DNA of 64,000 nucleotides, taken from assembly GCA_965216515.1 (NCBI GenBank), contig OZ244173.1, positions 186,001-250,000 of the forward strand. Reading direction: 5' to 3'. This stretch comes from CAXMRP01 sp965216515 (GTDB taxonomy: Bacteria; Pseudomonadota; Alphaproteobacteria; Rhizobiales; Afifellaceae). Numbering within the stretch: position 1 is the first letter of the stretch; the number at the start of each line of letters is the position of its first letter. The translations under genes were made by a program, and so were the position numbers. This document shows positions 8,378-16,916 of this stretch, piece after piece. The notes below the pieces were generated by a model, which searched no databases, was not told where the DNA came from, and saw only the letters and a list, made by a program, of their open reading frames with translations.

Positions 8378-9688
8378 ATGACGACAACAGCCGCAGCCAG
8401 CCAGGAATCCGGCGATAGCGGGTTTTTCCGCGATGACCTTGCAACCGTGGATCCGCAGATCAAGGCGGCCATCGACGCCGAATTGCGCCGTCAGCGCGAC
8501 GACATCGAGCTGATCGCATCCGAAAACATCGTGTCCCGGGCGGTGCTTCAGGCCCAGGGTTCGGTGCTGACCAACAAATATGCCGAGGGTTATCCGGGGC
8601 GCCGCTATTATGGCGGTTGTCAGCATGTCGATGTCGCGGAAAACCTGGCGATTGAACGGGCCAAGGCGCTGTTCGGCTGCGATTTCGCGAATGTCCAGGC
8701 GCATTCCGGCAGTCAGATGAACCAGGCGGTGTTTCTGGCCCTGTTGCAGCCCGGCGATACATTCATGGGCCTCGACCTCAATTCCGGCGGCCATCTGACA
8801 CACGGTTCGCCGGTCAACCTGTCGGGCAAATGGTTCGATGTCGTCTCGTATGGCGTACGCGCTGACGACAATATTCTGGATATGGAGGATGTGGCGGCAA
8901 AGGCCGAAGCCCACCGACCCAAGCTGATCATCGCCGGCGGCACGGCCTATTCACGCATCTGGGACTGGCAGCGGTTTCGTGAAATCGCCGATTCCATCGG
9001 CGCCTATCTGATGGTCGACATGGCCCACATCGCCGGCCTCGTCGCCGGCGGCGCACATCCTTCGCCCGTGCCCCACGCCCATGTGACCACCACGACTACA
9101 CACAAGTCCCTCCGCGGTCCGCGCGGCGGACTGATCCTTGCCAACGACGAGGCAATCGCCAAGAAGATAAACTCCGCCGTCTTTCCCGGCCTGCAGGGCG
9201 GTCCGCTGATGCATATCATCGCCGCCAAGGCTGTCGCCTTCGCCGAAGCGCTTCGTCCGGAATTCACCGGCTATGCGCACCGGATTGTCGAAAACGCCCG
9301 TACCCTTGCCATGACCATGACAGAGGGCGGACTGGATATCGTATCCGGCGGCACGGACAACCATGTCATGCTAGTCGACCTGCAGGCCCTGGGCTTGACC
9401 GGAAAAGCGGCGGAGGCGGCGCTCGGCCGGGCGGCGATCACCTGCAACAAGAACAGTATCCCGTTTGACCCTCAAAAACCGTTTGTAACGTCCGGCATCA
9501 GGCTCGGAACGCCAGCCGGCACGACCCGTGGTTTTGGCCCGTCCGAATTCCGGCTGATCGGCGAACTGATCCTGGAGGTGTTGAACGGCCTCGCCGGCAA
9601 TGGCGAGGACAGGAACGGCGCTGTCGAGGCGGCGGTGCGACAAAAGGCATTGGAACTGACCGGCAGGTTTCCCATTTATAGCGGCTGA
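8378..9688 (+). CDS. glyA: Serine hydroxymethyltransferase
   Basis: PLP enzyme that interconverts serine plus tetrahydrofolate with glycine plus methylene-tetrahydrofolate. The start ATG 8378 follows AGGAAAAGGG at normal distance and gives 436 residues, the usual length for this family. The PLP lysine is about Lys243 in TTTTHKSLRGPRGG. LIASENIVSRAVLQAQGSVL and NKYAEGYPGRRYYGGC near the N-terminus are diagnostic. It stands alone downstream of a divergent BKACE gene. It may be a second copy serving glycine or sarcosine catabolism rather than the housekeeping gene; that is a guess from the neighbourhood. Confidence 0.95.
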   Translation: MTTTAAASQESGDSGFFRDDLATVDPQIKAAIDAELRRQRDDIELIASENIVSRAVLQAQGSVLTNKYAEGYPGRRYYGGCQHVDVAENLAIERAKALFGCDFANVQAHSGSQMNQAVFLALLQPGDTFMGLDLNSGGHLTHGSPVNLSGKWFDVVSYGVRADDNILDMEDVAAKAEAHRPKLIIAGGTAYSRIWDWQRFREIADSIGAYLMVDMAHIAGLVAGGAHPSPVPHAHVTTTTTHKSLRGPRGGLILANDEAIAKKINSAVFPGLQGGPLMHIIAAKAVAFAEALRPEFTGYAHRIVENARTLAMTMTEGGLDIVSGGTDNHVMLVDLQALGLTGKAAEAALGRAAITCNKNSIPFDPQKPFVTSGIRLGTPAGTTRGFGPSEFRLIGELILEVLNGLAGNGEDRNGAVEAAVRQKALELTGRFPIYSG

Positions 9689-9821
9689 CACCGTCGCAAA
9701 GCCCGGCCCGATGACGGCGCGCCTTCCGCGATCGTCGATTGCGCAGGTGCGGCATATCGCGCGATAGTCCGGACAAACCGAAGGCCCCGTTGGCCGCAAA
9801 GCCGGAGCGCCAAAGCCGTCC

Positions 9822-12800
9822 ATGCGCCTGTTTTCCGACAAGAGCCGGCCGGTTCACCTCGGGCCGTTCCCGCTTGAGCACCTTGCCCGCCGCGCCTCGA
9901 AGCCGGATCTGGACGACGTTCCGCGCACAAGCCCCCGGGCATTTCACCGCCCGGATCGTCCGCGAAGTATCGTCAACGCCATGGCCGAGTATCAGGCAAT
10001 GCTGGACGCAATTCGCGACGGCCCGGCCAACAGACACCGCGCGCAATGCCCTGCCGATCCGGCTGAGCGTGCACGGCATCTCAAGGCTTTCGGCTATTTC
10101 TGCGATGCGGCGATGGTTGGTATCGGTCCGGTGACGATGCAATCGGTTCTCAAGGCCCCGCTTGTCAATCCGGACGTTGCGCAGCTCGCCGACAAACTCC
10201 GCAAAATGCAGACACAGACAATTGCGGCCGGCATCGACATGACCATGGCGGATCTGAGGGATTCCATGGATATGCCGGCAGGCGGCATCGGCAACCACGA
10301 TCGGACGATCGTTTTTCTCTACGACTATCCGCGAGATCCCGACGGCGCCGAACCGGGTCATGAGTGGATCGCCGACGCCCAAGCCGAGCGCGCCTGCCTG
10401 CGCGGATCGGAAACCGCAGTCGTGCTTGCCAATTACATCCGGCTCCTTGGCTACCGGGCCAAGGCGCATACAGGTTCGGCGAGCGATGTCGACCTCAACC
10501 GCCTGGCGGTCGCCGCGGGGCTTGCCGTTGTCGAAAACGGCACCCTGGTCAATCCCTTTCTCGGCGACCGTTTCGGACTGGCGGCCGTGACCACGGATTT
10601 CGATCTGCTGTGCGATGCACCGCTCGCGCCCCTCGCCGAACAGAGCTGGTTCCGGACGAAGGGACCGGCCTGGTGGATTGGCAAGGGGTATGCGCGCAAT
10701 GCCACCAATGCCGAGCCCTATCGCTCGCGCCGCTTCGTCGACGGCGCACACCCGTTCGAACGGCTGAAACGCGTGGAGACGCCGACAACCTATATCGACG
10801 AAGCAAACGTTGCGCGCGTACCCAAACGCACCGACATGTTTGCCCGTGCCCTGTTTGGCGACATGGGTCCGGGGGTGCAGAAATGCGCCACCAACGGATA
10901 TTATGTGCGCAAAGCCGCCCCCAGCATGGCCCAGCGCCGGGTGCTTGGCGCGTTTGTTCTCCTGCAGGACGCGCCGGCCGCGCCGCGCTTGGCTGCCGGT
11001 ACGGACGATCCGCACCGCAATGCCGATGCCATAAAGGCGGCAAGCTATTTCCTGGGTATCGACGCTGTCGGCATCTCTCGCTGCCCCGACTGGGCATATT
11101 ATTCCCATGACACGCTGGGCGAGCCGATCGATCCCTATCACGGCAACGCCATATCCATGATCGTCGATCAGGGATATGAGACCATGGAGGGCGCGTCCGG
11201 CGACGACTGGATATCGGTTGCGCAATCGATGCGCGCCTATTTGCGGTTTTCGCTCCTTGGCGGGGTGATCGCCAACCAGATCCGTTCGCTGGGATATTCG
11301 GCGCGCGTGCATTCGGTCATGGATGGCGAGGTGCTTCAGCCGCCGCTTCTTCTGCTGTCCGGCCTGGGCGAGGTGAGCCGCATCGGCGAGGTTATCCTCA
11401 ACCCCTTTCTCGGTCCCCGTCTGAAATCCGGAGTGGTGACCACCGACATGCCGATGCGTCATGACAAGCCCATCGACTTCGGCCTCCAGGACTTTTGCCG
11501 GCAATGCAACAAGTGCGCGCGCGAATGCCCGTCAGGCGCCATTACCGCCGGGCCGAAATTGATGTTCAACGGCTACGAAATCTGGAAATCGGACAGTCAG
11601 AAATGCGCCACCTACCGGGTATCGACCGACGGCGGGGCCATGTGCGGTCGCTGCATGAAGACCTGCCCGTGGAACCTGGAGGGGCTGTTTGCGGAAAAGC
11701 CCTTCCGCTGGGCGGCCATGCATGTGCCGGCGGCGGCCCCCCTTCTGGCGCGGCTCGACGACCGTGCCGGCCGAGGCGGCCTCAATCCGATCAAGAAATG
11801 GTGGTGGGATCTGGAAGTCGATGAAGCCGGTGCTTACCGGTCGCCCGTCCATCCGGTCAACGCCCGCGGCCTTCAGCGCGACCTGGCTCTTGACCATGAG
11901 GACCAGACGCTTGCCGTCTATCCGGCGAACCTGGCGCCTCATCCCTGGCCCTATCCGTTCCCCATGGAGCGGGAGAAGGGCATCGAAGCCTATCAGGCGC
12001 TGGTCACGGCCCGGGAATACCGGCGCCGCCTCGCGGCTGGTCGGCACGAAGGGCTTGTCCACCGATACCGGGCAGACGAGGGAACGCCGCCGGTCCTGCG
12101 CGTTGAGGTCTCCGCAGCGGCCGGGATGGCCCCGGATCTCGTCAGGTATGAGTTGCGGCGTCCCGATGGTCGGCACCTGCCCGAATTCGAAGCCGGCGCC
12201 CATATTGACATCGTTGTCGCACCGGAATTCCTGCGTCAGTATTCTTTGGCCGGTGATCCGGCTGACCGGTCCCGCTACGTCATCGGGGTCCTGCGCGAAC
12301 AGGGCGGTCGCGGCGGTTCGCAGCTCCTGCAACGGATCTTCACCGAGGGGCGGCGGGTTTTCATATCCCGACCGATCAATCACTTTCCGCTTGATGAGAC
12401 GGCGGTGAAGACCATTCTCATGGGCGGCGGTATCGGTGTGACCCCGATGATCGCCATGGGCCACCGCCTTCACGCCCTGGGCGCGGATTTTGCGCTCCAT
12501 TATTCGGTCCCCTCCCGGCGCAACGCGGGGTTCCTGGATGATCTGGCGCGGGTGCCATGGAAAGGTCGCGTCGTCCTCCACGTTTCAGACGAGGCAAGCC
12601 GCGCCGATCTCGATGCCATCCTGTCCGGCTATCGGACCGGATATCATGTCTATGTGTGTGGACCGGACCGTTACATGGAAGCGGCAATGGCGGCCGCCGG
12701 GCGCCACGGCTATCCCGATGAAGCCCGGCACATGGAGTATTTTTCCGTCCCCGAACTTCCCGATCATGAAAATCATCCCTTCACCCTGCGTCTTGCCCGA

Positions 12801-13040
12801 TCCGGTCGCGATGTTCGCGTGGCGGCGGAGGAGGCGGCAACGGATTCGCTGTTGGACGCCGGCATCCCGGTCGATGTGAAATGTTCCGACGGTTTGTGCG
12901 GTGTCTGCCGTTGTGATGTTGTTGCCGGAGCGGTCGAACACCGCGATTTCGTGTTGTCGGCCCGGCAGCGCAGATCGATGATGATATTGTGCCGGTCGCG
13001 GGCCGCCGAGCCCGACGGGGTGGTCGAAATCGATCTCTGA
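9822..13040 (+). CDS. rdhA: Self-sufficient cobalamin-dependent reductive dehalogenase fused to a reductase
   Basis: A 1072-residue fusion. Residues 1 to about 620 are a reductive dehalogenase: two [4Fe-4S] motifs, Cys559/562/565 with Cys569, and Cys595 with Cys608/611/615, follow a corrinoid-binding region. WAYYSHD holds Tyr426, and Arg488 lies in NQIRSLGY. The remainder is a phthalate-dioxygenase-reductase-like module: flavin motif RQYSLAG (from Arg805), NAD(P)H-binding GGGIGVTPM (from about 868) and CGPDRYMEAA, and a C-terminal plant-type [2Fe-2S] site (Cys1021/1026/1029/1057). There is no Tat signal and no rdhB anchor gene, so it should be cytosolic and catabolic, as in the aerobic Comamonas/Nitratireductor type, rather than respiratory. 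The organohalide substrate is unknown. ATG 9822 is chosen because RPVHLGPFPLEHL looks family-like; the ribosome site (GGAG) is rather distant. Confidence 0.93.
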   Translation: MRLFSDKSRPVHLGPFPLEHLARRASKPDLDDVPRTSPRAFHRPDRPRSIVNAMAEYQAMLDAIRDGPANRHRAQCPADPAERARHLKAFGYFCDAAMVGIGPVTMQSVLKAPLVNPDVAQLADKLRKMQTQTIAAGIDMTMADLRDSMDMPAGGIGNHDRTIVFLYDYPRDPDGAEPGHEWIADAQAERACLRGSETAVVLANYIRLLGYRAKAHTGSASDVDLNRLAVAAGLAVVENGTLVNPFLGDRFGLAAVTTDFDLLCDAPLAPLAEQSWFRTKGPAWWIGKGYARNATNAEPYRSRRFVDGAHPFERLKRVETPTTYIDEANVARVPKRTDMFARALFGDMGPGVQKCATNGYYVRKAAPSMAQRRVLGAFVLLQDAPAAPRLAAGTDDPHRNADAIKAASYFLGIDAVGISRCPDWAYYSHDTLGEPIDPYHGNAISMIVDQGYETMEGASGDDWISVAQSMRAYLRFSLLGGVIANQIRSLGYSARVHSVMDGEVLQPPLLLLSGLGEVSRIGEVILNPFLGPRLKSGVVTTDMPMRHDKPIDFGLQDFCRQCNKCARECPSGAITAGPKLMFNGYEIWKSDSQKCATYRVSTDGGAMCGRCMKTCPWNLEGLFAEKPFRWAAMHVPAAAPLLARLDDRAGRGGLNPIKKWWWDLEVDEAGAYRSPVHPVNARGLQRDLALDHEDQTLAVYPANLAPHPWPYPFPMEREKGIEAYQALVTAREYRRRLAAGRHEGLVHRYRADEGTPPVLRVEVSAAAGMAPDLVRYELRRPDGRHLPEFEAGAHIDIVVAPEFLRQYSLAGDPADRSRYVIGVLREQGGRGGSQLLQRIFTEGRRVFISRPINHFPLDETAVKTILMGGGIGVTPMIAMGHRLHALGADFALHYSVPSRRNAGFLDDLARVPWKGRVVLHVSDEASRADLDAILSGYRTGYHVYVCGPDRYMEAAMAAAGRHGYPDEARHMEYFSVPELPDHENHPFTLRLARSGRDVRVAAEEAATDSLLDAGIPVDVKCSDGLCGVCRCDVVAGAVEHRDFVLSARQRRSMMILCRSRAAEPDGVVEIDL

Positions 13041-13103
13041 CATGGCGGGTTCGACGCGGCAAGCCCGGTGCGCTGGCCAAGGCATGCCTGGCCGGTGCGT
13101 GTG

Positions 13104-13133
13104 ACCGGGCCGCGTCCCCACAGACGGCCCGGT
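13104..13133. terminator. GC-rich stem-loop between convergent genes
   Basis: ACCGGGCCG (13104-13112) and CGGCCCGGT (13125-13133) form a perfect 9-bp stem with a 12-nt loop, in the gap between rightward rdhA and leftward aminotransferase. There is no clear T-run, but the position between convergent stops suits a bidirectional terminator. Confidence 0.6.
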
Positions 13134-13148
13134 GGCGCGGCGATGGGC

Positions 13149-14081
13149 TCAACCGGCGGTGTCCGCCTGCACCAGGGCCTTGTAGAGCGCACGGATGTTT
13201 AGCGTGACGGGGCCCGGGCCGCCGCTGCTGCCGATCGCCCGGCCATCGATTTCCGCCACCGGTGTCTGCGCGCCGAACGTCCCGGTCAAGAAAGCTTCCT
13301 CGGCGCTATAGACGTCGGAGAGCGAAAAATCCCGCTCGAAAACCGGGATATCGTTTTCCTGACACAGGTCGATGACCTTTTGCCGTGTGATGCCGGCCAT
13401 GCAGTAGGCGCCGGTCGAGGTCCAGACCGCACCGTTGCGAACCATGAAGAAGTTGCACGAGTTGGTCGTGTTGACGAATCCGTACGGGTCGAGCATCAGC
13501 GCCTCGTCGGCGCCGGCCTTCTGGGCATGGATGCCGGCGAGAATGCAATTGAGCTTGGAATGGGTGTTGAGCTTCGGGTCCTGGGTGAGCGGCAGCCCCC
13601 GGTGGAAGGGCGTGGTGTGAAGACGGATGCCGTTCTGCTCTGATCCCGCCGCCACTTTGGAGTGTTCGCAAATGATCACCATTGTCGGTCCGGACTGCGA
13701 CAATCGCGGGTCCTGAAACGGCCGCGCTTTCACCCCGCGGGTCACCATCAGCCGGGCGTGGGCATCCTGCCGCATGTCATTGGCCCGGGCCGTCCGGTCA
13801 AGCGCAGCGGCGACAGCCTGCCGGTCCATGCCGATGTCGAGATCGATCGCCTTTGCCGCGCAAAACAGCCGGTCCAGATGGTCGGACAGGAACGCCCAGC
13901 GGCCATTGTAGAGACGCAAGCCCTCCCATACCCCGTCCCCAAGGAGAAATCCGCTGTCATAGACGGATACCGTGGCGGCTTTTCGCGGCACGAGTTCGCC
14001 ATTCACGTAAATCCGGATGTCTGCGTTGCGCGGGTCGTCGGCCGCATCGTGCGCGGAGCGGTGTGCCTGTTTGTCCGTCAT
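13149..14081 (-). CDS. Class IV (branched-chain/D-amino acid type) aminotransferase
   Basis: PLP-dependent fold-IV enzyme of 310 residues; relatives are branched-chain aminotransferases, D-alanine aminotransferases and aminodeoxychorismate lyases. Landmarks are VYDSGFLLGDGVWEGLRLYN, RLMVTRG, and the segment NTHSKLNCILAGIHAQ followed by GADEALMLDPYGFVNTTNSCNF. The Schiff-base lysine is Lys176 or Lys170; I cannot decide by eye. It is the last gene of the leftward LysR-matB-cyclodeaminase run, 19 nt after the cyclodeaminase-family gene, so it probably moves an amino group in the same pathway. The substrate and its chirality are not readable. Confidence 0.85.
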   Translation of the reverse strand: MTDKQAHRSAHDAADDPRNADIRIYVNGELVPRKAATVSVYDSGFLLGDGVWEGLRLYNGRWAFLSDHLDRLFCAAKAIDLDIGMDRQAVAAALDRTARANDMRQDAHARLMVTRGVKARPFQDPRLSQSGPTMVIICEHSKVAAGSEQNGIRLHTTPFHRGLPLTQDPKLNTHSKLNCILAGIHAQKAGADEALMLDPYGFVNTTNSCNFFMVRNGAVWTSTGAYCMAGITRQKVIDLCQENDIPVFERDFSLSDVYSAEEAFLTGTFGAQTPVAEIDGRAIGSSGGPGPVTLNIRALYKALVQADTAG

Positions 14082-14100
14082 GGTTTTCCGCTTCGGGTTG

Positions 14101-15042
14101 TCATGATCCGCCCGCCAATTTGTCGAGAATGTAGCGTGCCGTCATCAAATCGAGATGGGCGCCGCCGCCGTTCTTGAAGACGGTGATATCATCGTCCGCA
14201 AGGCGACCCGGCGCACCGCCTGCAAGGTCATAGAGGTCACCGATCACATCCGCCGGCGTGATCAGGCCGGCACGGATGGGGATCATCAGTTCGCCGATTT
14301 CATCGATCGTTGTGTCCCGGCAATCGACGAAGATCCGCGCTTTCCTGATCAGCGAATCGTCCGCTTCGCGCATTTCCGGTGTGAACGCGCCGATCAGATC
14401 GACATGGGTGCCCGGCCGGACCCATTCGCCGGAGATCACGGGATCGCGGGCCATTGTGGCCGTCGCCACGATATCCGCATCTCCGACCGCGCTGCTCAGA
14501 TCCCCGGCCACCGAGATTTCGCAAGGGGCACCTGTTGATTTGGAAGCCAGGGTTGCGGCCTTGTCCGGATTCCGGTTCCACAGGCTGATCCGTTCGAGGC
14601 TGGGAAAGATCGCCGGATACGCCTCAATCAGGCTCGCCGCCACATGTCCCGCACCGACAACCAGGAGCGAACGCGGGGTCTCTGGCGCCAGAAACCGGGC
14701 GCCGAGCACGGAATCGCCTGCCGTTTTCCAGCGTGTGACAACATCGCTGTCGATGAGAGCCTCCACATGCCCGGTCCGGTCGTCGAATACCAGCATTCCC
14801 CCATGAATGGTCGGCAGATCCAGTGCCGCATTGCCGGGCACGATCGTCACCGATTTGACCCCGATCCCGAGTTCGGCAATCCAGGCGGACCGACACAGCA
14901 GCTTGCCGTGTTCCCGTTCAAGAAACCGGTCGCCTATGGTTGCACGCGGCCGTTGATGGCCGGCCCGCAGCGCCGCCGCCACGCCGGGCCAATCCAGTTT
15001 GCCTGCGGTATCGGCCGTGTCGATCACCCTTATGTGTGTCAA
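14101..15042 (-). CDS. Ornithine cyclodeaminase / mu-crystallin family protein
   Basis: NAD(P)-dependent family that includes ornithine cyclodeaminase, archaeal alanine dehydrogenase, N-methyl-amino acid and ketimine reductases. The 313-residue protein has the Rossmann motif VVGAGHVA (residues 128-135), Lys63 in GVKSVT and the TRWKTAGDS region around 103-111. The reading starts at a TTG (15042) with AGGA 10 nt upstream; no ATG fits better. It sits between matB and an aminotransferase, with 157 nt to matB. A second, distant paralogue is at 42509-43522. The reaction is probably reduction or deamination of an imino or amino acid, but the substrate is not known. Confidence 0.8.
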   Translation of the reverse strand: MTHIRVIDTADTAGKLDWPGVAAALRAGHQRPRATIGDRFLEREHGKLLCRSAWIAELGIGVKSVTIVPGNAALDLPTIHGGMLVFDDRTGHVEALIDSDVVTRWKTAGDSVLGARFLAPETPRSLLVVGAGHVAASLIEAYPAIFPSLERISLWNRNPDKAATLASKSTGAPCEISVAGDLSSAVGDADIVATATMARDPVISGEWVRPGTHVDLIGAFTPEMREADDSLIRKARIFVDCRDTTIDEIGELMIPIRAGLITPADVIGDLYDLAGGAPGRLADDDITVFKNGGGAHLDLMTARYILDKLAGGS

Positions 15043-15199
15043 TTCCGGCGCATCCTGATGGAACGGGGAGCTTGAACGCCCGGGGTGCGGCCCATTGGTG
15101 TCCGTCCCGGAATGGGAAGCTTAGATTTTCCGCAAAGCGCATGCAACGCGCACCGATCCCGTTGGGATCCATCGAGGCGGTGACTGATGAGACAGACGC

Positions 15200-16723
15200 T
15201 TACCCGGCGACCCCGTAAAGGTCGCGGTAGGTTTCCCGCAGCATGTTTTTCTGGATCTTGCCCATGGCATTGCGCGGCAGCGACCGGACGGTGATGATCC
15301 GTTGCGGAACCTTGTATCGCGCCAGATCGCCGCAAAGCCTGTTCCGGAGCTCGGCGGAGTCGATGTCATTGTCGCCTGACGCAACGACGATGGCCGTAAC
15401 ACCTTCGCCCCAATCCGGATGCGGCACGCCGATGACGGCCGATTCCGAAATTTCCGGTTGCGCATCCAGCATCGATTCCACTTCGGCCGGATAGACATTC
15501 AGTCCGCCGCTGATGATCAGATCCTTGTCGCGACCTGAAATATTGAGATAGCCGTCCGGGTCGATGAAGCCGAGGTCGCCGGTGATGAAAAAGCCGTCCG
15601 GCCGGAACTCCCGGGCCGTTTTGTCTCGCCTACGCCAATAGCCCCTGAACACATTCGGACCGGCCAGCTCGATCATTCCGATCTCGCCATCGTCGAGGCG
15701 TTTGCCGGAATTCGGATCGGCAATGCGAACGGAAATCCCGGGCAGCGGCAGTCCCACCGAACCCGGTTTTCGCGGGCCATTGTAGGGGTTTGATGCGATC
15801 ATGTTGGTTTCTGTCATCCCGTAACGTTCCAGTATCGCCTGGCCCGTGCGATCGGCGAATGCCTTGTGGACATCCGGCGAAAGCGGCGCCGATCCGGAAA
15901 TGAAAACACGAATATGCCGGACCAGATCGGCGGTGAAATCGGCGCGTGACAGAAGCCGGATATAAAATGTCGGAACGCCCATCATCGCCGTAGCGGCCGG
16001 CAGCGCGTCCATCAGCCGATCGAGATCGAATTTTGGCAGAAACAGCATCGATGCGCCCGACAAAAGCGCCGTGTTGGTCGCAACGAAAAGCCCGTGCGTA
16101 TGGTAGATCGGCAAGGCGTGGAGCAACACATCATCGGCCGTAAATCTCCAGCATTCAACCAGTGCGGCTGCGTTCGAACGCAGATTCTCATGGCTGATCA
16201 TCGCGCCTTTTGAGCGGCCGGTCGTCCCTGACGTATAGAGAATTGCCGCAATATCGTCGCCGGAGAGCTGAGCGGTCCTGAAGGCGGACGGCGAAGATGC
16301 CGCAGACTGTTGCAGCGTTCCCGTCCCTGTTGAATCAAGGGTCGCGATCTTCATGTCCGCTGTTGCCTGCAAACGTGACCGCGTGGCGTCGTGCCGCTCC
16401 GGCTCGCAAACAAAAAGCGCCGGCTCGGCATCACCGACAAAATAGGACACCTCCGCCGCGGTATAGGCCGGATTGAGCGGCAGGTAGACCGCGCCGATCC
16501 TCAGGCAGGCGAGGTAGAGCCAGAGGCATTCGGTACATTTCCGGGTTTGCACGGCCACGCGATCGCCCTTGCCGATACCCAGTTTGCACAGCGCATTGGC
16601 GTATCGTCCGCTTGCCGCCAGCATGTCGCCGTAGGTCACGATCCCGCCCTCGGGCAGGATCAGGAATGGCGATGCCGGCTCGCCGACGGACCGCGCCACG
16701 CTGCAAAAGAGATTACCGTTCAT
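15200..16723 (-). CDS. matB: Malonyl-CoA synthetase (AMP-forming)
   Basis: Acyl-CoA synthetase of the MatB class, activating malonate (or methylmalonate) to its CoA ester through an acyl-adenylate. The 507-residue reading from ATG 16723 begins MNGNLFCSVARS, like Rhodopseudomonas MatB (MNANLF). An upstream in-frame ATG at 16765 would add 14 unfamily-like residues. Landmarks are LYTSGTTGRSKGAMISHENL (P-loop), HALPIYHTHGLFVA, ERYGMTETNM, ITGDLGFIDPDGYL and the C-terminal catalytic lysine in NAMGKIQKN. It follows the LysR gene in the same direction and precedes the cyclodeaminase-family gene. No matA or malonate transporter is adjacent. Confidence 0.9.
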   Translation of the reverse strand: MNGNLFCSVARSVGEPASPFLILPEGGIVTYGDMLAASGRYANALCKLGIGKGDRVAVQTRKCTECLWLYLACLRIGAVYLPLNPAYTAAEVSYFVGDAEPALFVCEPERHDATRSRLQATADMKIATLDSTGTGTLQQSAASSPSAFRTAQLSGDDIAAILYTSGTTGRSKGAMISHENLRSNAAALVECWRFTADDVLLHALPIYHTHGLFVATNTALLSGASMLFLPKFDLDRLMDALPAATAMMGVPTFYIRLLSRADFTADLVRHIRVFISGSAPLSPDVHKAFADRTGQAILERYGMTETNMIASNPYNGPRKPGSVGLPLPGISVRIADPNSGKRLDDGEIGMIELAGPNVFRGYWRRRDKTAREFRPDGFFITGDLGFIDPDGYLNISGRDKDLIISGGLNVYPAEVESMLDAQPEISESAVIGVPHPDWGEGVTAIVVASGDNDIDSAELRNRLCGDLARYKVPQRIITVRSLPRNAMGKIQKNMLRETYRDLYGVAG

Positions 16724-16916
16724 GGCGCCATCCGATCCGCGGCATTGTTGTCCTTGTTCCGACATGTGCCTTGTCCCGTGCACGTTCCCCGGTCCGCTCG
16801 GCAAGCCGGTCAGAATCCCGTCCGCACCGATGTCGTGGTGGGACCAATCCCTTCGTTTGATATTGTTCGACGACCCGCCTCCGCGTCCGGAACAGTCATC
16901 GCCAATCGAACCGGCG

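Noticed and set aside
9498..11504. Open frame of 668 codons on the - strand opposite rdhA and the end of glyA
   Set aside because: Overlaps two well-supported genes on the other strand and shows no domain or ribosome site.
9822..13040. Respiratory organohalide reductase or epoxyqueuosine reductase (QueG)
   Set aside because: No Tat signal or anchor gene for the former; the fused flavin/NAD/[2Fe-2S] module and the duplicated N-terminal part do not fit the much shorter QueG.
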